A stretch of DNA of 64,000 nt from assembly GCF_004114935.1 (NCBI RefSeq), contig NZ_CP022221.1:7833001-7897000 (forward strand), written 5' to 3'. Source of the DNA: Bradyrhizobium zhanjiangense. GTDB taxonomy: Bacteria > Pseudomonadota > Alphaproteobacteria > Rhizobiales > Xanthobacteraceae. The notes under the pieces are model-generated. The model searched no databases, was not told the DNA's origin, and worked only from the letters and a program-made list of their open reading frames with translations. Numbering within the stretch: the first letter of the stretch is position 1; every line of letters starts with the position of its first letter. Below, piece after piece: positions 36,381 to 46,862 of this stretch. The position numbers and the translations under genes are program-made.

Positions 36381-38093
36381 CTACAGCCCCCGGATCATCC
36401 CCGCTTCGATCAGAAGCCGGTTCAGCCGCCGCGCCTCGGCGCCGTCCTTGCAGCCGTAGAAGATGCCCTTGCAGCGGAGCATGATCGCCTTCTGCTCGGC
36501 GAAGGATGGATCGAGCGGGATGCCGGCGGCCTCCTGGATCACCAGCGGCAGATACGGGCCGTCGATCGTGTCCATCACGGCGTCGCTCTTCACCGGTTCG
36601 AAATTGACGGCGTCGATCGCGTAATAGGTTGCGTAGAGACGCGGATCGTAAGCGTCGAGCTTCTTGCCGAGAGCGCCCTCGTCGAGTCCGGGCTCGAGCA
36701 GGTTCGGCGCAAATTCCGGCTGGTGATCTCCGTAGCGCACGATCAAGAAAGGCTCGCCGGGAAAATTCTTCTTCAGGCCGGCGACGAAAGTCCTGTACTG
36801 CTCGGCGCTCATCGCCTGGCGGCGCAGATATTCGTCGATCGACGGCACGTTGCCCGGCGCGCGCCAGTTCGGCAGCAGGTCAGGACGGAACCGCGTCTCC
36901 CAGGGGAAATGATTGGCACCGAGATAGATGAAGGTGAACAGCGGCTTGTTCGGCGGCTGTTGCCCCATCAGCTGAAGCGCCTTGTCGTAGAAGAAGGAGT
37001 CCGGTTCGACGTCCTTGGCGCCGAGATCCTTCGAGTCGAGGAAGCGTTCGATGCCGGTCGTCATCTGGAAGCTGCGCGCGCCCATGAAGCCGCCATGGGC
37101 AGGATAGAGCGACATTGTGTCGTAGCCGCAACGACGCAGCGCCAACGGCAGGCCGCGTTCGACGCGGTTCGAGGCGATGCGCGTCACGAAATAGGCGAAG
37201 CGGCCGAACGAACGCGAGGAGAGCCCCGCAAGCACGTTGTATTCGGTGAACCAGCTCGGCCCGCCATTGCTCTCGGCCAGGAACGCGCGCTGCTTGCCGT
37301 CCCAGGACTTGAAGTGGTCGCCATAGCGCGGCGGCACCTTGATGCCCTGCGCGGCGCGGATGTCGAAGCTCGATTCGTCGTGGATCATGATGATGTTGGG
37401 CCGGCGACCCGCAGGGTGGCACTCATCGACCAGCGGCACGTTGAGCCGCTCGTTGGTCGCGGCGGCGGATTCCATGAAACCGTACTGCACGAAATCGGCG
37501 ACCGCGGTGACGCCGGAGCGGAAGAATTTCGAGAGATAGCCGTCGTCGTAATAGCCGCGCCAGGCTTCATCAGGATGATAGAGCGAATAGCCCACCAGCG
37601 CAGCAAGGCAGGCGAGCTTGCAGGCGAACGCCGGCAGACGGCGGATGCGGAACGGATCGAGCCACCACAGCGCGTACATCAGCGGCAGCGTGACGAGGCC
37701 GGCCAGGATCACCGACCAGCGCAGATTCGGGAAGATCGTGAACAGGAATGCGACGGTGTCGCGGTCGATCATCATCAGATCGATGAAGTTGACCGTCATC
37801 TGCACGACGTCGTGCTTGAGCCGGGACAGCAGCACCAGCACGACGACCATGGTCAGCGACAGCGCACCCGACAGCGCCGGCCGCCGCAGCAGCGTGATCC
37901 AGAAGAAGTTGAGGATGCCCCAGGCCAGCGCGAAGGAGAGGCGCGAGCCGAAATCGGTCTCGGTCTCGTACATCAGCGCGATCGCTGCGAAATGTGGCGC
38001 TGTGACCGCGAGCAGCCGCCAGATGCCGAGCGCGGCGACGCTCGCCAGGACGGCGGTGGTGGCAGAAGGACCTGGATTGGGCGCGGACGCCAT
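36381..38093 (-). CDS. Membrane sulfatase-fold protein (phosphoethanolamine/phosphoglycerol-transferase-like)
   Basis: A 570-aa inner-membrane protein: four or five N-terminal helices, then an extracytoplasmic alkaline-phosphatase/sulfatase domain. The metal site begins IIMIHDESSFD. The nucleophile region is GPSWFTEYNVLAGLSSRSFG, GYDTMSLYPAHGGFMG is the mid-domain, and IVRYGDHQPEF is the late Asp-His metal pair. The organisation matches EptA/LtaS/OpgB-like enzymes that add phosphoethanolamine or phosphoglycerol to envelope glycolipids or glucans. The start at MASAP is preferred to a TTG 13 codons upstream. A Pho-box-like set of repeats lies about 100 bp upstream. Confidence 0.87.
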   Translation of the reverse strand: MASAPNPGPSATTAVLASVAALGIWRLLAVTAPHFAAIALMYETETDFGSRLSFALAWGILNFFWITLLRRPALSGALSLTMVVVLVLLSRLKHDVVQMTVNFIDLMMIDRDTVAFLFTIFPNLRWSVILAGLVTLPLMYALWWLDPFRIRRLPAFACKLACLAALVGYSLYHPDEAWRGYYDDGYLSKFFRSGVTAVADFVQYGFMESAAATNERLNVPLVDECHPAGRRPNIIMIHDESSFDIRAAQGIKVPPRYGDHFKSWDGKQRAFLAESNGGPSWFTEYNVLAGLSSRSFGRFAYFVTRIASNRVERGLPLALRRCGYDTMSLYPAHGGFMGARSFQMTTGIERFLDSKDLGAKDVEPDSFFYDKALQLMGQQPPNKPLFTFIYLGANHFPWETRFRPDLLPNWRAPGNVPSIDEYLRRQAMSAEQYRTFVAGLKKNFPGEPFLIVRYGDHQPEFAPNLLEPGLDEGALGKKLDAYDPRLYATYYAIDAVNFEPVKSDAVMDTIDGPYLPLVIQEAAGIPLDPSFAEQKAIMLRCKGIFYGCKDGAEARRLNRLLIEAGMIRGL

Positions 38094-38190
38094 CGACGAC
38101 ACGCAACTTCCGATCCGGCGCGGTGATGCCAAGCCGTCTGGCCGGCCTCGAGGCAGCTAGCGGCGTCCGGCGCAGCCGGAAGTCTGCACC

Positions 38191-38219
38191 GTGTCATAAA
38201 ACTGTAACGGAACAGTCAC
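38191..38219. promoter_or_regulatory. Pho-box-like direct repeats
   Basis: TGTCATAAAAC-TGTAACGGAAC-AGTCACGG shows three TGTCA-like half-sites spaced by 11 bp, as in PhoB boxes (CTGTCAT-N4-CTGTCAT). It lies about 100 bp before the leftward sulfatase-fold gene but is oriented rightwards. Function is therefore uncertain. Confidence 0.45.
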
Positions 38220-38354
38220 GGTCAGGCAACGCGTCCGGCGATCCGACTTTCGCTTATTGTTAGCGGGAGACGTGGGCCGCAGGCCCGGCAGGCCGCTGCT
38301 CGCAACGTCAGGGCTTGGCGATAGGATGGACGGCCGAGGCGAACTGAACGTCGG

Positions 38355-39206
38355 TCACCCCCGCGGCAGCAGCCCGAGGCGCTTGGCGATGATGCGGTCC
38401 AGCGTCCGTTTCGGCAGCACGGCGCCGATCAGATGGCGGAGCGGATCCGGCGTGATCTGGTAGCGCACCTTTGGGCTTGCCGCCGTCAGCGCCTCGAACA
38501 CCACTTCGGCGATACGCTCGGCAGGCAGGCCCTTGGCGCCGATGTCCATCATGAACGCCATCGCCTTGTTTAGTGCCGGCAGATAGGGCGAGTTCTGGTA
38601 GACGGAGAGGTCGATCTCTTCGGCCTTGCTCCAGATCGGGGTCTTCACCGCGCCGGGGGCGACGATGATGACGTCGATGCCGAACAGCATCAGCTCGCGG
38701 CGCAGGCTCTCCGACAGGCCCTCGATGGCGTGCTTGGAGGTGCTGTAAGGTGCCGACAGCGGATTGCCGTTCTTGCCGGCGACCGAGCTGATCATCACGA
38801 TCCGGCCCTTCGGCCCCTTCAGCGCGGGGTCTGCGCCCAGCAGCGGCCCGAACGCCTGCGTCGCGATGACGGGACCGATGACGTTGACGTCCATCTGGCG
38901 GCGGAAATCGTCGACCGACAATTCGAGCACGGGGCCGGCGACCGCGATGCCTGCATTGTTGACGAGCCCCGCGAGCGTCTCGCCGCCCAGCGCATCGCGA
39001 ACTTTTCGCGCAGCAGCGAGGACTGCTGCCTCGTCGGTGACGTCGAACAGCAATGGCGTGAAATTGGTGCCGAACTCACTCTTGAGCCGGTCGGCGTCGG
39101 CCTGCTTGCGGACACTGCCGAACACGCGATAGCCACGCCCGATCAGATATTTCGCAACGGCCCAGCGGATGCCGGTGGACGCACCGGTAACGACGACAGA
39201 TCGCAT
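38355..39206 (-). CDS. Short-chain dehydrogenase/reductase with altered nucleotide loop
   Basis: A 283-aa classical-type SDR. It has NNAG (in LAGLVNNAGIAVAG), the catalytic Ser in MISSVAG and Tyr-x3-Lys in YSTSK, and IDVIIVAPGAVKTPIW afterwards. The cofactor-binding loop reads TGASTGIRWA where the family has TGxxxGIG, so the third glycine is arginine (codon CGC). This may shift cofactor binding or preference. The C-terminal extension (about 40 residues, ending AKRLGLLPRG) is basic. The start at MRSVVVTGAS is preferred because the Rossmann strand should be near the N-terminus. Confidence 0.9.
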   Translation of the reverse strand: MRSVVVTGASTGIRWAVAKYLIGRGYRVFGSVRKQADADRLKSEFGTNFTPLLFDVTDEAAVLAAARKVRDALGGETLAGLVNNAGIAVAGPVLELSVDDFRRQMDVNVIGPVIATQAFGPLLGADPALKGPKGRIVMISSVAGKNGNPLSAPYSTSKHAIEGLSESLRRELMLFGIDVIIVAPGAVKTPIWSKAEEIDLSVYQNSPYLPALNKAMAFMMDIGAKGLPAERIAEVVFEALTAASPKVRYQITPDPLRHLIGAVLPKRTLDRIIAKRLGLLPRG

Positions 39207-39742
39207 GGTCCCCTCCCCTCGAGTTCCCGCGATCATGTAGGAGGAAGGTGCCCGTGCGCAATGCCGCCCAGCCCGCAAGTCCGCGCAGCAGGTGTCGGTT
39301 CTTGAGATGAAGCGGCGCGCGAGCGTTGCGACATGACGTCGAAAGGCGCGTTAAAAAGGCGGATGAAGAGCCGAATCCTTGGCTTTCACGACGCAGCACT
39401 TTTGACGATCAGGAAGTTCTAAGAAGCCTTGAAAAACGACGCGAGACCAAGAATGTGGTTTAAGCGTCAGTTCTTGGCGCTCAAGCAGCCCGTCAACTCG
39501 CGAAGAATTTGAATGAAGCAACTATGCTTCGCGCGAGAAGGAACGAGCGAGACCGCTGTCTGCGATCTTGCTCGAGCCTATTCGCGAAGGTTTAAGATTT
39601 GGTGTGACGAGCGAAGCTCGTGTTCGCTCGTATCCCGGACAAGCGCAGCGAAGCGGAGCCCAGCCGGGACCCAGAGGCCGCATTGGCCCCCGGATCAGCA
39701 GCGCATCACCAGAGTGCTGCGCTGCGTCCGGGGCAGAACGGC
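39207..39742. other. Intergenic region between the SDR and ilvC
   Basis: No supported gene. It contains the decayed palindromic repeat at 39629-39737. The remainder is relatively AT-richer and frame-poor; I see nothing else. Confidence 0.45.
39629..39737. repeat. Decayed palindromic repeat, CGGACGCAGCGCAGC type
   Basis: TATCCCGGACAAGCGCAGCG…CCGGGAC on the left, then CCCCGGATCAGCAGCGCATCACC…GTGCTGCGCTGCGTCCGGGG on the right. It is related to 213-350 and lies immediately downstream of ilvC, where it could end the transcript. Confidence 0.65.
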
Positions 39743-41498
<1,756 letters not shown>

Positions 41499-41505
41499 GC
41501 TCACC

Positions 41506-42396
41506 TCACGCGACTTTGGGCAGCGGCTCTTCAGGCAGCGCCTTGGGTCGCTTCGCGAGCACCATCACCGCGATACCGCCGATCACGGTCAGCATGCCGG
41601 CGAGCCTTAGGGGTCCGAACCGCTCGCCGAACACGACGCTGGAGGCCGCCGATCCCACGAATGGCACCAGCAGCGCGAACGGCACCACCTGGGCGGCTGG
41701 ATAGTCGCGCAGCAACCGACCCCACAGCCAATAGGCGATGCTTGTCGAGACGCCGCCAAGCGCCAGCATGCAGAGCGCCGACGTCAGCGAGATGTGGGTC
41801 AGCGATGTCCAGGTCGACACCGGGCCGTTAGCGATAAGCGCCAGCGCGAACAGCGGTATCGCCGAGGCGAGACACAACCACGCGAACAGGTCGAACATGG
41901 GCACGCCGCGGGCGCCACGCAGCAAGAGATTGCCGACGGCAAAGCTGACTGGCGAGATCATCAGCACCGCAAACGCAGCAACGCTGAAATCATAGCCGAC
42001 AGTGCCGCAGATCATCAGAAGACCGATCGCAGCAATGCCGGTGCCGAGTGCCTGCATCGGCGTCGGCCGCTCGCCGAATGCGAGCGCGGCAAAGCCGATG
42101 GTGAACAGCGCCTGGCTCTGCACGACGACACTGGTCAGCCCCACCGGCACGCCATGGGCGATGCCATAGGCCTGGGACAGGAACTGGCCGAGAAACAGCG
42201 TGAAGCTGATCGCGATCAGGAGCGACCAGGCAATCTTCGGCTTGCGAATGAACAGGCATGGGACCGCAGCGATGGTGAAGCGTAGCGCCGTCATCAACTC
42301 CGGTGACAGTTCGTCGAGCGCGATCCGGCTCGCCACGAAGGCAAGCCCCCAGATGATCGCCACCAGGATGGCGATGAGGATGTCAGCCGGCTTCAT
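41506..42396 (-). CDS. EamA/DMT-family transporter
   Basis: A 296-aa protein with two five-helix EamA repeats (about 5-140 and 150-285). The first repeat has IIWGLAFVASRIALDELSPELMTALRF, the second LGGVSTSIAYWLWGRLLRDYPAAQVVPFALLVPFVG. Such carriers export amino acids, nucleotides or drugs; substrate is unknown. It is upstream of and tightly linked to the LysE gene. Confidence 0.92.
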   Translation of the reverse strand: MKPADILIAILVAIIWGLAFVASRIALDELSPELMTALRFTIAAVPCLFIRKPKIAWSLLIAISFTLFLGQFLSQAYGIAHGVPVGLTSVVVQSQALFTIGFAALAFGERPTPMQALGTGIAAIGLLMICGTVGYDFSVAAFAVLMISPVSFAVGNLLLRGARGVPMFDLFAWLCLASAIPLFALALIANGPVSTWTSLTHISLTSALCMLALGGVSTSIAYWLWGRLLRDYPAAQVVPFALLVPFVGSAASSVVFGERFGPLRLAGMLTVIGGIAVMVLAKRPKALPEEPLPKVA

Positions 42397-42444
42397 TGTT
42401 GTTCCCGGTTCTGCACTATCGTGCAGCCCTGTTACTTTTTCTGT

Positions 42445-43140
42445 CTAGCCTTGCTCGCCGGCTTTCGGTTTCCGCAGCAGATAAGTGCCGTGCATGGGGG
42501 CGTGATAATCGGCCGAGATCAGCGTGAAGCCGACGTCGGTCAGCATCCGCTCCATCACCCAGCCGAAGGTGGAATATTCGTCACGCATGTGCGTGACGAC
42601 GCCTTCGCGCGAAAAGTCGTGGTTCTTGATCTGGAAGTCCGCCCATTGCTCGACATCGCGCTCGATCGCATCCGGCATCGAAGCGTAGACGATGTCGCGC
42701 AGGTAGAAGCTCGCGCCCGGCTTCAGCGCGCGATAGATCCGCGATATCGCCACCGCCTTCCAGAAGTCCGGCAGATGATGCAGCGTGAACTCGCTGACGA
42801 TCAAATCGTAGGATTCCGGCCGGTAGGAGAAGCTCAGCAGGCCCGCCGATTGGGTGCGGACAGGCGCCTTGCGGTCACGCGCATAGATTTCGGCGAGCGC
42901 CAGCATCGCGGGCGAGATGTCGATGGCATCGACCTCGGCGCCCATCAGCGCTGCTTCAGTCGCCAGCACACCGTTGCCGCAGCCGATGTCGGCGATGCGC
43001 CAGCCGCGCTGGACTCCGAGCATTTTCAGCGCGGCGCGCGCTCGCAGATCGGCATCGTCATGGCTGTCGTAGATCGAGGCCACCGCGGGCTCGATCCCCA
43101 TCCGGTTCCGCTCGTTATAGTACCAGTCGCGCGCCAGCAT
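42445..43140 (-). CDS. Class I SAM-dependent methyltransferase
   Basis: A 231-aa soluble enzyme. Motif I is IADIGCGNGVLATEAALMGAEVDAIDIS; SYDLIVSEFTLHHLPDFWKAVAISRIYRALKPGASFYLRD shows motifs II and III of Methyltransf_11/25. The N-terminus (WYYNERNRMGIEPAVASIYDSHDD) resembles small-molecule methyltransferases. The target is unknown. It begins 3 bp after the ilvH stop, so it is probably cotranscribed with the acetolactate synthase genes. Confidence 0.88.
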   Translation of the reverse strand: MLARDWYYNERNRMGIEPAVASIYDSHDDADLRARAALKMLGVQRGWRIADIGCGNGVLATEAALMGAEVDAIDISPAMLALAEIYARDRKAPVRTQSAGLLSFSYRPESYDLIVSEFTLHHLPDFWKAVAISRIYRALKPGASFYLRDIVYASMPDAIERDVEQWADFQIKNHDFSREGVVTHMRDEYSTFGWVMERMLTDVGFTLISADYHAPMHGTYLLRKPKAGEQG

Positions 43141-43143
43141 GGT

Positions 43144-43686
43144 TCACATCCCTTCAGGCCCGCGACCAATCGCGGCAACGCCGGTGCGCGACACCTCGAC
43201 GAGGCCGAGCGGACGCATCAGGTCGATAAACTGGTTGATTTTGTCCGTATTGCCTGTGATCTCGAACACAAAGCTCTCGGTGGTGGCGTCGATCACGCGG
43301 GCGCGGAACGCGTCCGCCAGCCTGAGCGCCTCGACCCGGTGCTCGCCCTGCCCGCGCACCTTCACCATGGCGAGTTCGCGCTCGATCGAGCGCTTGGTCT
43401 GGGTCATGTCGACGACGCGGTAGACCGGGATCATGCGATCGAGCTGATGCTTGATCTGCTCGATCACCATCGGCGTGCCGGTGGTGACGATGGTGATGCG
43501 CGACAGATGCTTCTGGGCCTCGGTCTCCGAGACCGTGAGACTCTCGATGTTGTAGCCGCGGCCCGAGAACAAGCCGATGACGCGTGCGAGCACGCCCGGC
43601 TCGTTCTGCACGAGCACCGCGAGCGTGTGCGTCTCGTTGGGATCGTGGCGGTCCTCGATGAAGTAGGCAGATGCCGGCTGGTTCAT
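43144..43686 (-). CDS. ilvH: Acetolactate synthase regulatory subunit
   Basis: A 180-aa small subunit with an N-terminal ACT domain, THTLAVLVQNEPGVLARVIGLFSGRGYNIESLTV. The second half includes QLDRMIPVYRVVDMT and the C-terminal ALS_ss_C domain ending GLVEVSRTGVAAIGRG. It binds valine for feedback control and activates the large subunit. It lies 113 bp after ilvI on the same strand, with a short hairpin repeat between. Confidence 0.97.
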   Translation of the reverse strand: MNQPASAYFIEDRHDPNETHTLAVLVQNEPGVLARVIGLFSGRGYNIESLTVSETEAQKHLSRITIVTTGTPMVIEQIKHQLDRMIPVYRVVDMTQTKRSIERELAMVKVRGQGEHRVEALRLADAFRARVIDATTESFVFEITGNTDKINQFIDLMRPLGLVEVSRTGVAAIGRGPEGM

Positions 43687-43744
43687 TGTCGTCCCCTCAA
43701 ATGTCTCTCGTCATGACCTGCGAGATCTTCACACAGGCCGCGGC

Positions 43745-43783
43745 GTACTGGATCGCCCGATCAAGCCGGGCGATGACAGCGAG
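43745..43783. repeat. Short hairpin element between ilvI and ilvH
   Basis: TACTGGATCGCCCGATCAAGCCGGGCGATGACAGCG contains the stem CGCCCG-GCTTGAT-type loop-CGGGCG and ends like the elements at 17087-17173 and 47782-47890. It may adjust the ratio of the two subunits by affecting mRNA stability; this is inference. Confidence 0.55.
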
Positions 43784-43799
43784 TTTGTGTATGTCGCGC

Positions 43800-45575
43800 T
43801 CACACCAGCGCCTTACCGGCAGCGAATGCCTTCGCGGTGGCCTCGTCGTTGGCCTGCTCAGGCAACAGCATCTCGTTATGCGCCTTGCCGGAGGGGATCA
43901 TCGGGAAGCAGTTTTCCAGCGCGGCGACGCGGCAGTCGAACAGCACCGGGCGCTTGACCGCGATCATCTCCTTGATGGCGCCCTCGAGATCGGCGGGCTT
44001 GTGCACCTGGAGGCCGACGCCGCCATAGGCTTCGGCGAGCTTGACGAAATCCGGCAGCGCCTCCGAATAGGAATGCGACAGGCGGTTACCGTGCAGCAGC
44101 TGCTGCCACTGCCGCACCATGCCCATATACTGGTTGTTCAGGATGAAGATCTTGATCGGCAGCTCGTACTGCACTGCCGTCGACATCTCCTGCATCGTCA
44201 TCTGCACCGAGGCATCACCCGCGATGTCGATGACGAGGCTATCCGGGTGGGCCACCTGCACACCGATCGCCGCCGGCAGGCCGTAGCCCATGGTGCCGAG
44301 GCCGCCCGACGTCATCCAGCGATGCGGCTCCTCGAAGCCGTAGAACTGCGCCGCCCACATCTGATGCTGGCCGACCTCGGTCGTGATGTAGGTATCCTTG
44401 CCACGCGTCAGTTCGAACAGGCTCTGGATCGCGTGTTGCGGCAGGATGACGTCGTTGCTCTTCTTGTAGTAGAGCGAGTTGCGGGCACGCCACTGCGCGA
44501 TCTGCTGCCACCACGACTTGATGTCGGGCTTCTTCGCCTCTGCCTTGAACACCTGGAGGATGTCGCCGAGGATGTTGCCGCAATCGCCGATGATCGGCAC
44601 GTCGACGCGGATGTTCTTGTTGATCGAGGACGGGTCGATATCGATGTGGATCTTCTTCGAGCTAGGGGAGAACGCATCGACGCGGCCGGTGATGCGGTCG
44701 TCGAAGCGCGCGCCGACGCACAGCATGACGTCGCAATCATGCATGGTCATGTTGGCTTCGTAAGTGCCGTGCATGCCGAGCATGCCGAGCCAGTTCTTGC
44801 CCGACGCCGGATAGGCTCCGAGGCCCATCAGCGTGGAGGTGATCGGGAAGCCGGTGACCTCGACCAGTTCGCGCAACAGCTTGGTCGCCTCGGGGCCGGA
44901 ATTGATGACACCGCCGCCGCTGTAGATCACCGGGCGCTTGGCGTTGGCGAGCAGCGCAACGGCCTTGCGGATCTGCGTCGCATCGCCCTTCACGCGCGGC
45001 GCATAGGAGCGGTGCACGTCGGACTTGCGCGGCGGATGATAGGTGCCGGTCGCGAATTGCACGTCCTTGGGAACGTCGACCAGCACCGGACCCGGCCGGC
45101 CGGAGGTCGCAACGTAGAACGCCTCGTGCAGCACCTTGGCGAGATCGTTGACGTCACGGACCAGCCAGTTGTGCTTGGTGCAGGGGCGCGTGATGCCGAC
45201 GGTGTCGCATTCCTGGAAGGCGTCGTTGCCGATCAGATGCGTCGGCACCTGGCCGGAGATGCAGACCAGCGGGATCGAGTCCATCAATGCGTCGGTCAGC
45301 GGCGTCACCATGTTGGTGGCGCCGGGGCCGGAAGTCACCAGGGCGACGCCCGGCTTGCCGGTCGAGCGCGCATAACCCTCGGCGGCGTGGCCCGCACCCT
45401 GCTCATGGCGGACCAGGATGTGCTGGACCTCGCTCTGCTGGAAGATCTCGTCATAGATCGGAAGCACCGCACCGCCGGGATAGCCGAAAATGTCGGTCAC
45501 GCCGTGATCGATGAGCGCGCGGACGATCATCGCGGCGCCGGTCATCTGGTTCGGATCGTGGCTCTTGTCGCTCAT
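43800..45575 (-). CDS. ilvI: Acetolactate synthase catalytic subunit
   Basis: A 591-aa thiamine-diphosphate enzyme condensing pyruvate with pyruvate or 2-ketobutyrate, the first common step to Val, Leu and Ile. The N-terminal FGYPGGAVLPIYDEIF and the catalytic Glu region LVRHEQGAGHAAEGYARSTGKPG are followed by an FAD/middle domain. The C-terminal ThDP-Mg motif is GDASVQMTMQEMSTAVQYELPIKIFILNNQYMGMV. Upstream are a leader peptide rich in branched-chain residues and a terminator-like hairpin, so expression should be attenuated when charged Ile/Leu/Val tRNAs are plentiful. Confidence 0.97.
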   Translation of the reverse strand: MSDKSHDPNQMTGAAMIVRALIDHGVTDIFGYPGGAVLPIYDEIFQQSEVQHILVRHEQGAGHAAEGYARSTGKPGVALVTSGPGATNMVTPLTDALMDSIPLVCISGQVPTHLIGNDAFQECDTVGITRPCTKHNWLVRDVNDLAKVLHEAFYVATSGRPGPVLVDVPKDVQFATGTYHPPRKSDVHRSYAPRVKGDATQIRKAVALLANAKRPVIYSGGGVINSGPEATKLLRELVEVTGFPITSTLMGLGAYPASGKNWLGMLGMHGTYEANMTMHDCDVMLCVGARFDDRITGRVDAFSPSSKKIHIDIDPSSINKNIRVDVPIIGDCGNILGDILQVFKAEAKKPDIKSWWQQIAQWRARNSLYYKKSNDVILPQHAIQSLFELTRGKDTYITTEVGQHQMWAAQFYGFEEPHRWMTSGGLGTMGYGLPAAIGVQVAHPDSLVIDIAGDASVQMTMQEMSTAVQYELPIKIFILNNQYMGMVRQWQQLLHGNRLSHSYSEALPDFVKLAEAYGGVGLQVHKPADLEGAIKEMIAVKRPVLFDCRVAALENCFPMIPSGKAHNEMLLPEQANDEATAKAFAAGKALV

Positions 45576-45632
45576 AGGCTTGCTCCGGATGCGCTGTTGT
45601 CAGCGGCTTCGTTCGTGTCGGGTTCGGGAAAT

Positions 45633-45706
45633 AAAAAAGGCCCCGAAGAGGGCCCACGCACACCGCCTGTCTTGTGGATGGCAGCTAGCCACCCCCGGCG
45701 GTGTGC
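45633..45706 (-). promoter_or_regulatory. ilv attenuator: terminator and alternative stem
   Basis: On the minus strand, GGCCC-TCTTCG-GGGCC followed by TTTTTT (45633-45655) forms a rho-independent terminator 58 bp before ilvI. Just upstream, GCACACCGCC (45697-45706) and GGCGGTGTGC (45658-45667) are perfectly complementary. This gives a competing stem that begins inside the end of the leader-peptide frame. Confidence 0.85.
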
Positions 45707-45750
45707 CTGGGTACGACGGCGATAAGGAGGTTGGTAATAATGTTACGCAT
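45685..45750 (-). CDS. ilv operon leader peptide (21 aa)
   Basis: A 21-codon frame starting MRN and containing the run IITNLLIAVV: three Ile, two Leu and two Val within ten residues, then PRHTAGGG and TAG. It has a clear RBS-length spacing to upstream purines. Ribosome stalling at these codons when branched-chain aminoacyl-tRNAs are scarce would favour antitermination into ilvI-ilvH. The leader overlaps the first strand of the attenuator stem, as in classical systems. The peptide itself needs no function. Confidence 0.85.
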   Translation of the reverse strand: MRNIITNLLIAVVPRHTAGGG

Positions 45751-45903
45751 GGCAGGCGCCCGGCTTCCCAAAGGTTGCGCGAAACATAGCGGCCAAAGCC
45801 CGGATGTCAAGGCAATGCGGCCGTTCCCGCGCGATTTTGGCAGTGTAGCGGTGTTCCCGGGGTTCGGCGAGAGGTAAATTCGGGAACCGGGCACAAAAGC
45901 ACG

Positions 45904-46851
45904 TCAGTCCGAGTCCGCAGTCGCCGCCGCGAGCCATCCCCTCGCCTCCTCCGGCTTGACCCATTCGAACTCCGGCAATTGGTGCCGGAACCAGGTGAAC
46001 TGGCGCTTGGCGTAATGGCGGGTGTCGGCACGGCCGATTGTGGCTGCTTCGTCCAGGCTGAGCTCACCGCGCAGATGCCGGATCAGCGCCGGCACGCCAT
46101 GGGCCTTCATGGCCGGCAGCAGTGGATCGAGATGTCGGGCGGCGAGCCGCTCGACCTCCCCCAGCGCGCCGGCGCCTAGCATGGCATCGAAGCGGGCATC
46201 GATGCGGGCATAGAGCTCGTCGCGCTCGGGGGCGAGAAACACCGCGCGAAAACTACCCTTCGACAGCAACGGCGGCTGGCCCTCGCCGTGCCAGTCGAGC
46301 AGCGAACGGCCGGTCGCCTCGACCACTTCGAGCGCGCGCGCGATCCGGGTGCGGTCGCGCAGATTCAATCGTTCGGCCGCGCGCGGATCGCGGTGTGCGA
46401 GTTCCGCGTGCAGCGCCTCGACGCCGTTCCGTTCCAGCCGCGCGCGCACGTCCCCGCGCACCTCGGCGGGAATTTGCGGCACCACGGAAAGGCCCGCCGT
46501 CAGTGCCTTGAAATAGAGCCCGGTGCCGCCGATGAAGATCGGCAGGCGGCCTTCGGCCGTCGCCGCTTCCAGCACCCTCGCCGCGTCGCGCACCCAGGCA
46601 CCGGCCGAGAAATTCACGGCCGCATCGACGTGGCCATAGAGACGATGCGGCGCGAGCGCCTCATCCGCCCCTGTCGGCCGTGCCGTGATGGTGCGCAGGT
46701 CGCGGTAGACCTGCATGGAATCGGCGTTGATGACGACACCGCCGGTGGCGAGCGCAAGCTCGAGCGCCAGCGCCGACTTGCCGCTGGCGGTCGGGCCTGC
46801 GATAAGCACGGCCTTGCCAACATGCCCTCTGCTGACTTGCCCCTCGCTCAC
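45904..46851 (-). CDS. miaA: tRNA dimethylallyltransferase
   Basis: A 315-aa enzyme transferring an isopentenyl group to A37 of tRNAs reading UNN codons. P-loop [12 protein letters not shown] (19-30), [41 protein letters not shown] and the C-terminal [14 protein letters not shown] are diagnostic. The start is a GTG at 46851 after GAGG; it lies only 11 bp from the divergent serB start, so the promoters must overlap the opposing genes. Confidence 0.96.
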   Translation of the reverse strand: MSEGQVSRGHVGKAVLIAGPTASGKSALALELALATGGVVINADSMQVYRDLRTITARPTGADEALAPHRLYGHVDAAVNFSAGAWVRDAARVLEAATAEGRLPIFIGGTGLYFKALTAGLSVVPQIPAEVRGDVRARLERNGVEALHAELAHRDPRAAERLNLRDRTRIARALEVVEATGRSLLDWHGEGQPPLLSKGSFRAVFLAPERDELYARIDARFDAMLGAGALGEVERLAARHLDPLLPAMKAHGVPALIRHLRGELSLDEAATIGRADTRHYAKRQFTWFRHQLPEFEWVKPEEARGWLAAATADSD

Positions 46852-46862
46852 GAAAACCTCAA

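Noticed and set aside
43671..45725. Long rightward frame across ilvI
   Set aside because: Antisense shadow of the acetolactate synthase gene.
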